From positions 1 to 64,000 of the forward strand of contig NZ_JACJRQ010000038.1 of NCBI RefSeq assembly GCF_014697355.1: a DNA stretch of 64,000 nt. Direction: 5' to 3'. How positions within the stretch are numbered: position 1 is the stretch's first letter; every line of letters starts with the position of its first letter. The translations under genes were made by a program, and so were the position numbers. Under the pieces are notes generated by a model. It saw only the letters and a list, made by a program, of their open reading frames with translations. It was not told where the DNA came from and did no database searches. Below are positions 1-8,103 of the stretch, one piece after another. The stretch is from Nostoc calcicola FACHB-3891. GTDB lineage: Bacteria; Cyanobacteriota; Cyanobacteriia; Cyanobacteriales; Nostocaceae.

Positions 1-59
1 TCGAGTTTTTCTCTCTGTTCTACCGTCAGATGGACTTTATCTCGGCGACCTCTTCCCAC
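1..59 (-). CDS. possible N-terminus of an IS630-like transposase (partial)
   Basis: Read on the minus strand, an open frame runs off the left edge from a GTG at 59, with a GAGG ribosome-binding site about 8 bases upstream. The visible peptide is VGRGRRDKVHLTVEQREKL. The 'hLTxEqRekL' pattern resembles the first residues of IS630/HTH-type transposases, but only about 19 residues are visible. A stop codon lies in frame just upstream of the GTG, so the protein cannot extend further in that direction. The call is an inference from a short motif and could be wrong. Confidence 0.25.
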   Translation of the reverse strand, partial: MGRGRRDKVHLTVEQREKL

Positions 60-117
60 TTTCGAGTCCTCATCTTGGCATATCTATTGCACTATTTTAG
101 CTGTGTCAGTCCAGTAG

Positions 118-146
118 GGTGCGTTACGGCTTTAGCCTAACGCACC
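118..146. repeat. GGTGCGTTA palindrome, interspersed family
   Basis: Inverted repeat with arms GGTGCGTTA (118-126) and TAACGCACC (138-146). A second member with the same arms lies at 582-609, and degenerate relatives occur around 16005-16065. It is a dispersed intergenic hairpin family, not a gene-specific terminator. Confidence 0.75.
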
Positions 147-179
147 ATTTCATTTTAATAATGATACAAATATGTTGAT

Positions 180-447
180 GAAGAAGGGGAAAGGGGGAAA
201 GGGGAAAGGGGAAAGGGGGAAGGGGTAAGGGGGAAGGGGAAAAGGGGTAAGGGGGAAGGGGGAAAGGTTAAATTTATCCCTTTACCCTTTAACCTTTACC
301 CCTGTTTTTAATTCTTACCCTTTACCCTTTAACCTTTTCCCCTGTTTTTAATTCTTACCCTTTACCCTTTAACCTTTACCCCTGTTTTTAATTCTTACCC
401 TTTACCCTTTAACCTTTTCCCCTTACCCTTTCCCCTTTCCCCCTTCT
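180..447. repeat. G-rich/C-rich inverted repeat with 40-bp tandem units
   Basis: The left part (180-265) is built of runs such as GGGGAAAGGGG. The right part (270-447) is the complementary CCCTTT type and contains a 40-bp unit repeated three times (301-340, 341-380, 381-420), each beginning CCTGTTTTTAATTCTTACCC. The outer ends mirror each other (GAAGAAGGGG at 180, CCCCTTCTC near 447), so the whole block could fold into a long hairpin. There is no coding content. Confidence 0.8.
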
Positions 448-522
448 CGGTAAAGCAATTTCTATGAGTGTCAAAAATACAAGAATTTATAGTAGTTTCC
501 ATGCATTTAAACCACATACTTT

Positions 523-551
523 GTAGGGGCACAGCAATGCTGTGCCCCTAC
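523..551. repeat. GTAGGGGC...GCCCCTAC palindrome
   Basis: Almost perfect palindrome with 14-bp arms around a single central base. The same family, with outer arms GTAGGGGCG/CGCCCCTAC and a variable core, occurs at 15917-15944, 24205-24232, 28203-28230 and 57296-57323. The outer arms are conserved while the core changes in a compensated way, which suggests selection or copying of the hairpin shape. Confidence 0.8.
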
Positions 552-647
552 CGCCGGCGTGGTTGATTACCTAAATTAAGAGGTGCGTTAGCCTTTGGCA
601 TAACGCACCCTATCGAAAATGAGTTAATAGATAAATACTATATCTAT

Positions 648-1454
648 CTATTTATGAATAGTTTCCCGCTCTTTATCAGCAGGTTCCTTATCTTTGAACA
701 AGTCAGCCGCAGTTAACAGTAACTCTCTCAAAGTTTGTTTAATCTGATGCTCTTTTCTGGCTAAAGATGTACCTGCTTCACCTAGTTTATCTTCCAACTG
801 CGATCGCTTTTGTTCTACCTGCACAGCAATAGATTCAGCTTGGGGACGAGCTTGATTATACCAGTGTTTGGCCTCGTCTAGATAATCTTGAACCTCCATA
901 GAACGCCCACCATAGCGTGCAGCCATATTCGCTCGAACAATGGCTAGCTGTGCTTGCAGTTGCGCGTAACGTTTCTTTAACAATGCCACTTCTTCACTAT
1001 CTTTAATGGCATTAACAGCAGAATCAATTGCAGTTTTAGTACTAGCAGGTTTTTCCTTACCTGTCTCTTCAATTTCTGCCAAAATTACATCAACTTCTTG
1101 CTGGAGTTGTTCTTCTTCGCCATCCAATTGAGCTTGTAGCCGCTTGATATCTGCCTGAGTTTTAACAATAGATTCGTGTCTTTTACTATTAATTCCTTCC
1201 AACGCTCCTTCAATGGAAGCTGTCACTTCATCTTTGAGTTCGCTACCTTTTTCTTGGAAGTTTTCAATGACAGCGGAAACCGCATCTTTAACAAGGTTAC
1301 GAATGTCACTAGAACCTTGTTTGAACTCTGAGGCTACTTGAGAAACTGCGGATTTGACAATTTCTCGAATCCGTTCAGTTCTTAATTGTCCGGTTTCTTT
1401 AGCTTGTTGCAAGTCTGTTTGAATTTGTTGTTTGATATTGTTAGGCATTTTCAA
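648..1454 (-). CDS. coiled-coil protein of unknown function
   Basis: A 268-residue, highly charged, Gln/Glu/Lys-rich protein with no signal peptide or membrane segment. Residues about 85-130, 145-175 and 205-250 show long heptad-like helical stretches, and the N-terminal 80 residues contain repeated amphipathic helices (REIVKSAV, NLVKDAVSAV). This suggests an elongated soluble coiled-coil protein. The first ATG (1454) is followed two codons later by a second ATG (1448), and either could be the start. I do not recognise a named family. It is transcribed divergently from the small gene at 1628 and stands alone. The long uninterrupted frame and regular composition make it very likely a real gene. 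Confidence 0.8.
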   Translation of the reverse strand: MKMPNNIKQQIQTDLQQAKETGQLRTERIREIVKSAVSQVASEFKQGSSDIRNLVKDAVSAVIENFQEKGSELKDEVTASIEGALEGINSKRHESIVKTQADIKRLQAQLDGEEEQLQQEVDVILAEIEETGKEKPASTKTAIDSAVNAIKDSEEVALLKKRYAQLQAQLAIVRANMAARYGGRSMEVQDYLDEAKHWYNQARPQAESIAVQVEQKRSQLEDKLGEAGTSLARKEHQIKQTLRELLLTAADLFKDKEPADKERETIHK

Positions 1455-1627
1455 CTCTGGAGATTTTACTAATTGGGATAAAAATTTCTACACATGATTC
1501 TACATACTCATTATGGCGTAGCCTTATTTGGCTAGGCACTTCCTTTAGATAGAAAGTCACAAACCCAAAGAAGTGTTGCCTATTTGTGAGATGATGAATA
1601 TTTGCTGGTAGTAATTGAGAATCAAAT

Positions 1628-1852
1628 ATGTGGCGAGTGAATATTACTTGTTCTGGTGATGCGTGGAAGGTTTATGGTACTCAATTTAAGGCGATCGCCG
1701 AAAAATATCAAGGTGAATTAATCGGTTCCAAAAAAATGCCCGACGGCACTCGCATCATGTCATATAAAATTGAAGATGTTAGCGATGCAGAAGCTTTTCA
1801 GGAAGATTGTGCAAATTTTGCAGGATTTACATCTGATTTTGAATCGCTTTAA
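1628..1852 (+). CDS. small conserved-looking hypothetical protein
   Basis: A 74-residue protein beginning MWRVNITCSGDAWKVYG. The sequence suggests a compact alpha/beta fold: an N-terminal strand, a helix (TQFKAIAEKYQGEL), a strand (RIMSYKIEDV) and a C-terminal acidic helix (DAEAFQEDCANFAGF). There is no signal peptide or membrane segment. The frame contains a HIP1 octamer at codons typical of genes in this genome, which supports coding. The function is unknown, and the gene stands alone between the coiled-coil gene and the cytochrome gene. Confidence 0.65.
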   Translation: MWRVNITCSGDAWKVYGTQFKAIAEKYQGELIGSKKMPDGTRIMSYKIEDVSDAEAFQEDCANFAGFTSDFESL

Positions 1853-1990
1853 TAAAGGAGAATTCAGCAATTCCTGAGTCAGAATTCAGAAGTAAAACAG
1901 CCTTGATTCGTGGGGGTAAGACTTAGTTTATTCTGTATTTATTATGACAATTGTCTTTGCGATCGCTATTTCAAAATCTGGAGAACCTGA

Positions 1991-2326
1991 GTGAAAAAAC
2001 TCTTAACATTGGTATTAGTAACTTTTCTATTATTGATAAGTACTTTGACGTTCCCAGCTAATGCAGCAGATACAGCCAACGGCGAACAAATATTCAGCGT
2101 TCATTGTGCTGGTTGTCATATTAATGGTGGTAACATAGTCAGGCGAGGTAAAAACCTCAAAAAGCAAGCGCTCAAAAAATATGGTATGGATTCAATAGAG
2201 GCAGTTACATCGATAGTTACCAATGGTAAAAATAATATGTCAGCCTACAAAGACCGCTTGACTGAACAGCAAATTCAAGATGTTGCTGTTTATGTTATTG
2301 AACAAGCTGAAAAAGGCTGGCGTTAA
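1991..2326 (+). CDS. petJ: cytochrome c6-family protein (c6B/c6C-like variant)
   Basis: A small lumenal or periplasmic c-type cytochrome, 111 residues with a Sec signal peptide (1-25, cleavage near ANA/AD) and a mature domain of about 86 residues. The haem attachment motif is CAGCH (Cys39, Cys42, His43) and the distal ligand is Met83 in NNMSAY. Cytochrome c6 carries electrons from the cytochrome b6f complex to photosystem I or terminal oxidase. Two features differ from classical PetJ: the RRGKNLK segment, and Ile75 where ordinary c6 has the Gln that raises haem potential (Gln52 in mature numbering). Both point to the lower-potential c6B/c6C group, whose role is unsettled. The start is GTG with an upstream GGAG. 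The symbol marks the family, not proof of the PetJ role. Confidence 0.9.
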   Translation: MKKLLTLVLVTFLLLISTLTFPANAADTANGEQIFSVHCAGCHINGGNIVRRGKNLKKQALKKYGMDSIEAVTSIVTNGKNNMSAYKDRLTEQQIQDVAVYVIEQAEKGWR

Positions 2327-2332
2327 AAAAAA

Positions 2333-2530
2333 AGTTAGGAGTTCAGAGTTGGGAGTTAAGAGTTAAAAGTTAAGAGTTAAAACTTTAACACTTATTATCT
2401 CTAGCAGTGCTAAATCATTCATAATAAAGTAGAAAAGTTAAAAAGGCTGTAAAAACCCTTGCCAACTCACTAACTCCTAACTCCTAACTCCTAACTCCTA
2501 ACTTCTAATTCCTAACTTCTAACTCCTAAC
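2333..2530. repeat. heptamer tandem repeats (STRR) in inverted orientation
   Basis: Two blocks of 7-base repeats flank an AT-rich core: GAGTTAA-type units at 2333-2386 and CTAACTC-type units at 2464-2530, which are reverse complements of each other. Such short tandemly repeated repetitive sequences are known from heterocystous cyanobacteria. The second block ends only about 6 bases before the ATG of the next gene. Confidence 0.85.
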
Positions 2531-2536
2531 TGGAAA

Positions 2537-3556
2537 ATGAACTTACCCGCAGCTAGTCGTCTCCAATTCACCCCTGATTTAAACATTTGCCGCATATTAA
2601 ATGGGATGTGGCAAGTCTCTGGCGCACACGGACGCATTAATCCCCAAGCGGCCATTGATACTATGTTCAAATATTTTGATGCAGGCTTCACAACTTGGGA
2701 TTTAGCAGATCATTACGGCCCCGCAGAAGATTTTATCGGTGAGTTTCGCTGTCAACTAGTTGATACCCGTGGTAAAGATGCTTTATCTCAACTACAAGCT
2801 TTTACAAAATGGGTGCCTCGTCCTGGGAAAATGACCAAACAATTCGTCGAGGAAAATATTGATATTTCCTTGAGAAGGATGAATGTGCAATCATTAGATT
2901 TGATGCAATTCCATTGGTGGGAATATCGAGATCAAAATTATCTAGATGCCCTCAAATATATGGCAGAACTGCAAACAGAGGGCAAAATTAAGCATTTAGC
3001 TTTGACTAATTTTGACACGGAACACTTAAAAATTATTACCGAAACAGGCATTAAAATTGTTTCTAACCAAGTGCAATTTTCACTGGTCGATCGCCGTCCC
3101 GAAGTGAAAATGATTGAATTTTGTCAACAGCATGATATCAAACTTTTTACTTACGGTACAGTTTGCGGTGGTTTGTTATCAGAAAACTACTTGGGTAAAC
3201 CAGAACCGCGAGGATTTGATTTAGCTACTGCTAGTTTGAAAAAATACAAAAATACGATCGATGCTTGGGGTGGTTGGCAATTATTTCAAGAGTTGCTTGC
3301 TATCCTCAAAGAAATTGCAAATAAGCATGGGGTAAGCATTGCCAATGTGGCAGTACGTTACATTTTAGACCGGCCAAGTGTGGCAGGTGTAATAGTTGGT
3401 GCGAGACTTGGGGTATCTGAACATATAGAAGATAACGCCAAAGTCTTTAATTTTAGTTTAGATGGTGACGATGGCGATCGCATTAATGCTGTCTCTCGTC
3501 AATCACGCGATTTGTATCAGCTAATCGGCGATTGTGGTGATGAATATCGGCGATAA
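2537..3556 (+). CDS. aldo/keto reductase
   Basis: A 339-residue TIM-barrel oxidoreductase that would use NADPH to reduce aldehydes or ketones in the cytoplasm. The catalytic tetrad is visible: Asp55 and Tyr60 (WDLADHYGPAE), Lys91 (FTKW) and His126 (LMQFHWWEY). The C-terminal nucleotide-binding region is also present (RPSVAGVIVGARLGVSEH). The length fits the family. It resembles the cyanobacterial and plant AKRs annotated as general or L-galactose-dehydrogenase-like; the substrate cannot be told from sequence. The ATG follows a heptamer array with only a weak GGA before it, so the native promoter may have been displaced. It stands alone, convergent with the PEP-CTERM gene. Confidence 0.92.
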   Translation: MNLPAASRLQFTPDLNICRILNGMWQVSGAHGRINPQAAIDTMFKYFDAGFTTWDLADHYGPAEDFIGEFRCQLVDTRGKDALSQLQAFTKWVPRPGKMTKQFVEENIDISLRRMNVQSLDLMQFHWWEYRDQNYLDALKYMAELQTEGKIKHLALTNFDTEHLKIITETGIKIVSNQVQFSLVDRRPEVKMIEFCQQHDIKLFTYGTVCGGLLSENYLGKPEPRGFDLATASLKKYKNTIDAWGGWQLFQELLAILKEIANKHGVSIANVAVRYILDRPSVAGVIVGARLGVSEHIEDNAKVFNFSLDGDDGDRINAVSRQSRDLYQLIGDCGDEYRR

Positions 3557-3667
3557 TGCTTTGTGAAAATTACGACTACCTGAAATGATGCGTAAGTCCT
3601 AAGTTAGTCAAAAATATGATTTGCATATTATCGGCTAATACAATTCAGATAAGTCCAAAACCCTGAT

Positions 3668-3695
3668 GTAGAGACGCGATAAATCGCGTCTTCTC
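3668..3695. repeat. GTAGAGACGCGAT palindrome
   Basis: Hairpin with arms GAGACGCGA and TCGCGTCTTC. The same element lies at 54374-54401, and a copy is embedded in the coding sequence at 53364-53387. It is a dispersed repeat family of this genome. Confidence 0.75.
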
Positions 3696-3773
3696 TAAAC
3701 CAATTATCTACACCAATAACCCTTAACCCAACCGTATTGTATTATCGGCAGCGAAAAGACACTTCCATCAAAG

Positions 3774-3806
3774 CAAAGCGAAGGATTTCCAAAATCCTTC
3801 GCTTTG
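3774..3806. terminator. strong hairpin between convergent genes
   Basis: A perfect 15-bp stem (CAAAGCGAAGGATTT paired with AAATCCTTCGCTTTG) with a 3-base loop lies between the ends of the aldo/keto reductase (+) and the PEP-CTERM gene (-). Its position and symmetry fit a bidirectional transcription stop, although no long T run follows it. Confidence 0.6.
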
Positions 3807-3871
3807 TAGATGAACAGTTTTACGCAAAATTTTATTAAATCACCCAAGCTAAACTTTTGCTAAACTTTTGT

Positions 3872-4624
3872 TTAAGCAGATTCCTTCGCGGGTTGCAATT
3901 TTTGATTTTTACGCTTGCGTAGAAAGAACCCACCTACAGCTAGCATACCTAAAGTAACACTGGGTTCAGGCACACTTTCAACACGAAATGTATGATTGTC
4001 ACTTTCAAAGCCGCCACCTTCTGTCTGAGAAATTACAATTTTATTAAAGGTATCATTCGCGCCTTCTGAGAAAAATTCAAAGAAGCCATTCTTTTGACCA
4101 CCATGTTGAGAGGCTCCAACAGTAGCTGCTCCATTTAATATGTCATATGTTAACTCTTTTATTAAAGTGGTTCCGTTGAAGAATTTCAAAGTGTTGCCTC
4201 CGCTGAGAGCGCCTGCATCAAAACCAAAATAACTAAAAGTATTATTACCTTGAGCTTCAATAATGGTATCGCTATCAGAGAAAACTGCTAAATAATTAGT
4301 TTGGTTGACTTCTGCGTTAGCCCCAGAAGGTGCCCAAACGTCTGAGTAAATACCAGTTTGACCAGAATAAGCTGTTGTAGAATAGCTACCTTTAGAAAAA
4401 GAATATTTCACTAGGTCGTTGCCTGGTGCTTGACCATTATTAAAATCAAAGGTGGTATAACCTGCGCTATTAACATTCGCAGAAAAAACACCTTCATTTG
4501 TTGTTGTAGCTTGGCGGTAAGACCCAGCTTCATATGTAAATCCTAAAGCATGTGCTGAACCAGCATAACTAATAGAAGCAATTGTAGAGAGAGCAGCAAT
4601 ACAAGCAATTTTTATAAAAGACAT
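3872..4624 (-). CDS. PEP-CTERM sorting-domain exported protein
   Basis: A 250-residue exported protein. Residues 1-26 form a signal peptide (cleavage near AHA/LG). The middle is a Gly/Asn/Thr-rich beta-type domain with few charges. The C-terminus has the tripartite PEP-CTERM signal: VPEPS at about 218, a hydrophobic stretch TLGMLAVGGFFL, and a basic tail RKRKNQK. Such proteins are processed by an exosortase and end up at the cell surface or in the extracellular matrix; no exosortase gene is in this window. The tail is longer than usual (ending QPAKESA). The ligand or structural role is unknown. The gene is alone and ends at the hairpin shared with the convergent reductase gene. Confidence 0.9.
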   Translation of the reverse strand: MSFIKIACIAALSTIASISYAGSAHALGFTYEAGSYRQATTTNEGVFSANVNSAGYTTFDFNNGQAPGNDLVKYSFSKGSYSTTAYSGQTGIYSDVWAPSGANAEVNQTNYLAVFSDSDTIIEAQGNNTFSYFGFDAGALSGGNTLKFFNGTTLIKELTYDILNGAATVGASQHGGQKNGFFEFFSEGANDTFNKIVISQTEGGGFESDNHTFRVESVPEPSVTLGMLAVGGFFLRKRKNQKLQPAKESA

Positions 4625-4920
4625 AATTTTTAGTTCCTGTTTTTTCTTTGTTCTGCATCAATTATGTGATTTAGCCACTAGGAAACAACAGGGAATAATC
4701 ACTAGATTTATCTTTCATCCTCCAATGAATATTTGAGTAACTTTTTAAACAGGTATCAGCTTAAAAAAGTTATTTATACTGGCAGAAAAATGAAGTTAAT
4801 ATCTATATTTAAAAGCGATTATAAAATTTTCGTGAGATAACATTCTCTAGATAAAGAAACTGTATTTTTGCTCTTGCTATTTTTAAGTAAAGATGAAGAA
4901 TACAGACATTACAAAAAATT
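4625..4920. other. AT-rich intergenic region
   Basis: About 300 bases upstream of the PEP-CTERM gene, AT-rich, without a credible reading frame on either strand. It must contain the promoter of that gene, but I cannot point to a convincing -35/-10 pair. Confidence 0.5.
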
Positions 4921-5339
4921 CTCAAAGAAACATCGATTAATTACCGACTCAGTACCAAAAACTATGACGAGCTCCGAGAAGACGATCCTTTCGTGCCACA
5001 ACTATTAATAGTTGTCTTATACCAATTCTCTATGAAGATGCACAGAATATGAAACGAACCGCCAAGTACGCCAAGAATGGAGAGTTACTCATTTAGTGCA
5101 GCTTCACATTAAATTGGTATTAGTGCCAGAAGAAGTTAGCGACTGGTTATCCCAAACTGAAGAATCCCTATGCCTCAAACGCTGCGGGTACCTGGGTATC
5201 ATTGCGCGGACAACCAGTAGTTGATAACAAGACGAATATCTCTGTCGAAATTAAGCGTCAAAATATATTTAGCCCCGACGCACTCAAAACCATTGATGAT
5301 TTTCCACAGCACGGCGAAAAGTATCTCTGGGTTGAGTAA
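4921..5339 (+). pseudogene. DUF4365 protein remnant, broken by a MITE and a 1-base insertion
   Basis: Frame pieces spell a DUF4365-like protein: from 4921 LKETSINYRLSTKNYDELRE then DDPFVPQLLIVVL (to 5019), from 5123 VPEEVSDWLSQTEESLCLKRCGY in pieces (to 5191), and from 5193 WVSLRGQP through the stop at 5337-5339. The first break is a 100-bp element (5020-5119) flanked by TTA on both sides; removing it with one TTA copy restores IVVL-VPEEV exactly. The second break is a single extra C at 5192 (TACCTGG where TACTGG keeps the frame). The 5' end is missing. DUF4365 proteins are thought to be nuclease-like and often accompany mobile or defence genes. This copy is dead. Confidence 0.75.
5020..5119. 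mobile_element. 100-bp MITE, TACCAATT ends, TTA target duplication
   Basis: The element starts TACCAATT (5020-5027) and ends AATTGGTA (5112-5119), with the trinucleotide TTA duplicated directly outside (5017-5019 and 5120-5122). It has no coding capacity. Because it sits in a recognisable reading frame, its borders can be fixed to the base. A second element with the same ends and the same TTA flanks lies at 15879-15980. The mobilising transposase is unknown. Confidence 0.75.
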
Positions 5340-5366
5340 TTGTTCGTCGCACCGCTTTATAAACAA

Positions 5367-5392
5367 GGGCGGACAAGATGTCCACCCCACAA
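5367..5392. repeat. half copy of the GGGGTGGAC palindrome family
   Basis: The 26 bases here (GGGCGGACAAG...CCCCACAA) are identical to the right half of the larger palindrome at 15805-15864. A related hairpin is at 41501-41531. Confidence 0.7.
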
Positions 5393-5457
5393 GAAAAGTT
5401 GAATATTTTTTATTTGGATGTACCTTATCTGAATACAAAACTGAATTAGAAATTATT

Positions 5458-7404
5458 TTAATCAGTTTGTGTGTTGTTTTCGATGAGAGTTGGTGTTGGC
5501 AGAGTTTCTAAGGAAACCTGGCTTGATGTGCTAGTTATTACTTGATTATTGCCACGTACTAGCTGACTGATTTGACCTATTATTTCACCTAATTTACCTT
5601 CGTCAAGTAAGGTATTTATTAATGAAAGTCCGCTAGTAGATAGTAGCAATTTGTTAATATCTTGACTGCCGTTGCTGCCATTTGCACCAGGGAATGAATA
5701 AATGCGAGTATCTCCTAAAACTCCCGGTTGCGGTGCTAAGGCAGTGACAATTTCTGGTAGTTTGTCGGCTAATTCTGGCCAAATAGTTGTAATAATTTTG
5801 GCAGTGAGATTGGCGTTACTGATAGAATTTTCAGCGGAAATGTTTGCTCTAATACCCTCGGCTTCTGCTAAAACTCGATCGCGGTTAGCTGCTGCTAGGA
5901 TGCGAATTGCTTCTGCTTCTAATTCTGCTGCTTCTTGGGCAATTTCTGCTTGACGACGACGGCGGAAAGCATCAATTTCGACAACGTTGCGATCGCCAAT
6001 ACTCCGTTCTTGCGCTTCCCGTTCGGCGGCAATAATCGATAGCTGTTTGTTGCGTTCGGCTTTTTCCACTTCCCCGGCGGTTTTAACTGATTCCTCGGCT
6101 TTGGCTTGTTGTGCTTGTGCCACAAAGCTTTCGCGTTTTTTATTCGCAATGGCGATCGCCACATCTTCTTGAGCTAGTTTTGCTAGTCGTTCTGACTCAG
6201 CTATCTGCACTTGTGCTTGTAGCTTTCCAGATTCTACACTTTGTTGACGTGTAATCTCTGCTAGTTCAGATTCCTGTTTTTGCAGCGCTTGTACTACCTT
6301 TAGCTGCTTATTCCGTTCTTCTAGAGAAATATCAGCTTCAATTTGGCTTTGTTGCACCGATAATTTTTTCCGGATTTCTTCTTCTTCAACTGATTTTTCC
6401 TGCAAAATTTTAGTTCGGCGTACTGTTGCAGCTTCCCTGTCCTTGGATTCTTGAATTTCCCGTTCTCGCTGGGCTTTTAGGGCTTCTACTTGCAATTTTT
6501 GCTCTAATTTAGCACTTTCTTGTTCTTGGGCAATTTGTAGCGATCGCTTTTGGGCATCCAGTTCTTTTTGCTCAATTGTCACTTGTGCTGCTAACTCAAC
6601 TTCCCGTTTTTGTTGAATCGATCGCTGAATAATTTCGGTTCGCAAGCGCACGCCTTGGGCATCAAAAAAGTTATCTGGATCGTAGGTAACACTTTCTAAT
6701 ATTTCGGAAATAGCAATGTTATTTAAAGTTAAGCCGACTTTTTTCAAATCTGTCCCAACTAAGTTCAGCACTTCCTGAGCAAACCCTAATTTATCAGAAT
6801 CAATTTCTGCTAAATCCTTGGTTTTCGCTGCCGCCCTAATTGCATCATCTGCTCTTTTTTCTAAAGCATTTTTGATATCTTCCGGAGTAATTTTAGTACC
6901 ATTTTGGGATAATCTAGCCGCTGCTGTCAAAACATCTTCTTCAGATGCATTAATACATACATAAAAAGTCACGCGGATATCTGCTCGTAAGTAATCTTTA
7001 GTCCGGACTGCAAGTTTGCCAGTACGTTCCACATCAATGGAAATTTCTCGCAGAGGTACGCGTGTCAGCTGATGGAATCCGGGTAAAACAATACAACCAC
7101 CATAAAGAATCACCGCTTTCTTTTTAATAAAAAGACCCCCAGTCCTGACGAAAGCTTCGTTGTTGGGTGTGACTACATAAACCCGCGTATAAGCAAACAG
7201 GCTGAATAATAGTAATAAAACTAAGCCAGCAATAACTACTGGAAATACTAATCCACCATTGACTTGAGCAAAATTAGGCATAATTTTTACTGGGAGTGTT
7301 TGGTCAATTAATGTTATTTGTTTTTTTTGTTGTAACTTAATCTGTGGAACTTCAACTATTTTGACACTTGGTAAAGACTGGATAAAAGTCAACCAAAAAA
7401 GCAT
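5458..7404 (-). CDS. flotillin / YqiK-like SPFH membrane protein
   Basis: A 648-residue flotillin-type scaffold protein. One membrane segment lies at about 52-72, followed by the SPFH domain (about 75-260; RVYVVTPNNEAFVRTGG onward). A very long charged coiled coil rich in Gln, Glu, Ala and Lys runs from about 270 to 520, and the C-terminal tail is low-complexity. Flotillins oligomerise in membrane microdomains and affect membrane fluidity and protein assembly. The gene follows the NfeD/YqiJ-like gene by 12 bases, the same pairing as yqiJ-yqiK in E. coli, so the two products probably work together. The first 40 residues before MPNFAQV are unusual, so the true start may be Met42 (7281). Confidence 0.9.
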   Translation of the reverse strand: MLFWLTFIQSLPSVKIVEVPQIKLQQKKQITLIDQTLPVKIMPNFAQVNGGLVFPVVIAGLVLLLLFSLFAYTRVYVVTPNNEAFVRTGGLFIKKKAVILYGGCIVLPGFHQLTRVPLREISIDVERTGKLAVRTKDYLRADIRVTFYVCINASEEDVLTAAARLSQNGTKITPEDIKNALEKRADDAIRAAAKTKDLAEIDSDKLGFAQEVLNLVGTDLKKVGLTLNNIAISEILESVTYDPDNFFDAQGVRLRTEIIQRSIQQKREVELAAQVTIEQKELDAQKRSLQIAQEQESAKLEQKLQVEALKAQREREIQESKDREAATVRRTKILQEKSVEEEEIRKKLSVQQSQIEADISLEERNKQLKVVQALQKQESELAEITRQQSVESGKLQAQVQIAESERLAKLAQEDVAIAIANKKRESFVAQAQQAKAEESVKTAGEVEKAERNKQLSIIAAEREAQERSIGDRNVVEIDAFRRRRQAEIAQEAAELEAEAIRILAAANRDRVLAEAEGIRANISAENSISNANLTAKIITTIWPELADKLPEIVTALAPQPGVLGDTRIYSFPGANGSNGSQDINKLLLSTSGLSLINTLLDEGKLGEIIGQISQLVRGNNQVITSTSSQVSLETLPTPTLIENNTQTD

Positions 7405-7416
7405 ATTCTTTTCCTC

Positions 7417-8103
7417 TTAAGAATTTGAATCTTTCCGAAATGAATTAGTTAACCAGTGTTCTTCATCGGGACTATCTTTAGCAATAACTACGTAAATTTG
7501 TGCTTTGTGTTCAACAATTAAAACTCTTTCTCCACGTTGGGGTGCAATAGTTGCCCAGTCTGGGAGAACAGCACTAACTGTCAAAAGATTACGTTTTGCA
7601 TCTAGGACATCTACTTGTCCAATTCTGCCTTGATTTTCAGTGGGAACATAAGCAGATGTTACGATTCCAATGCAACCTATTAAGCGATCGCTACTCACAT
7701 CTTCCCCAAATTCAGCAAATATTTTGCCAATTGGTCGCGCTATCAATCCCCCCAGTAATAAGCTAATCATCAGTGAGCCAAATAATATAACGCTCCCAAT
7801 AAAACTCACAATATTATTATTGGCAATTCCACCAAACCAAACATTCAACATCCAGCCCAAAACGCCCCACAAACTCAAATCTGTGGCCAGTAACAATATC
7901 AATGGAGCTTTTCCAATTCCAGCCCATCCCAGGAATTGCCCAAAGCCTAATTCACTATTGCTATCTGCGTCTACATCTGCATCTACATCTGCATCAATAT
8001 CAAAATCTTCCCCTCCGCCACCGGAAATGATCGTAAAAAAGAACAGTAAGACCCCCATCCCCAGAAAAATCCAATAGGGCAAGTTGTTTAGACTAAACAG
8101 CAT
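7417..8103 (-). CDS. NfeD/YqiJ-like membrane protein with OB-fold domain
   Basis: A 228-residue membrane protein and partner of the flotillin downstream. It has hydrophobic segments at about 8-27, 62-84 and 96-120, and a soluble C-terminal beta-rich domain (about 135-212; GIVTSAYVPTENQGRIGQVDV, then RGERVLIVEHKAQIYVV) that fits the OB-fold of NfeD/YqiJ proteins. Between the first and second membrane segments lies an acidic repeat, DIDADVDADVDAD, possibly cation-binding or just a repeat expansion. It is first of a two-gene minus-strand operon. The family assignment rests on topology, the OB-like tail and the flotillin neighbour. Confidence 0.85.
   Translation of the reverse strand: MLFSLNNLPYWIFLGMGVLLFFFTIISGGGGEDFDIDADVDADVDADSNSELGFGQFLGWAGIGKAPLILLLATDLSLWGVLGWMLNVWFGGIANNNIVSFIGSVILFGSLMISLLLGGLIARPIGKIFAEFGEDVSSDRLIGCIGIVTSAYVPTENQGRIGQVDVLDAKRNLLTVSAVLPDWATIAPQRGERVLIVEHKAQIYVVIAKDSPDEEHWLTNSFRKDSNS

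Noticed and set aside
5199..5511. Two opposite frames of 79 and 96 codons
   Set aside because: They overlap the DUF4365 pseudogene, whose own frame pieces match a known family.
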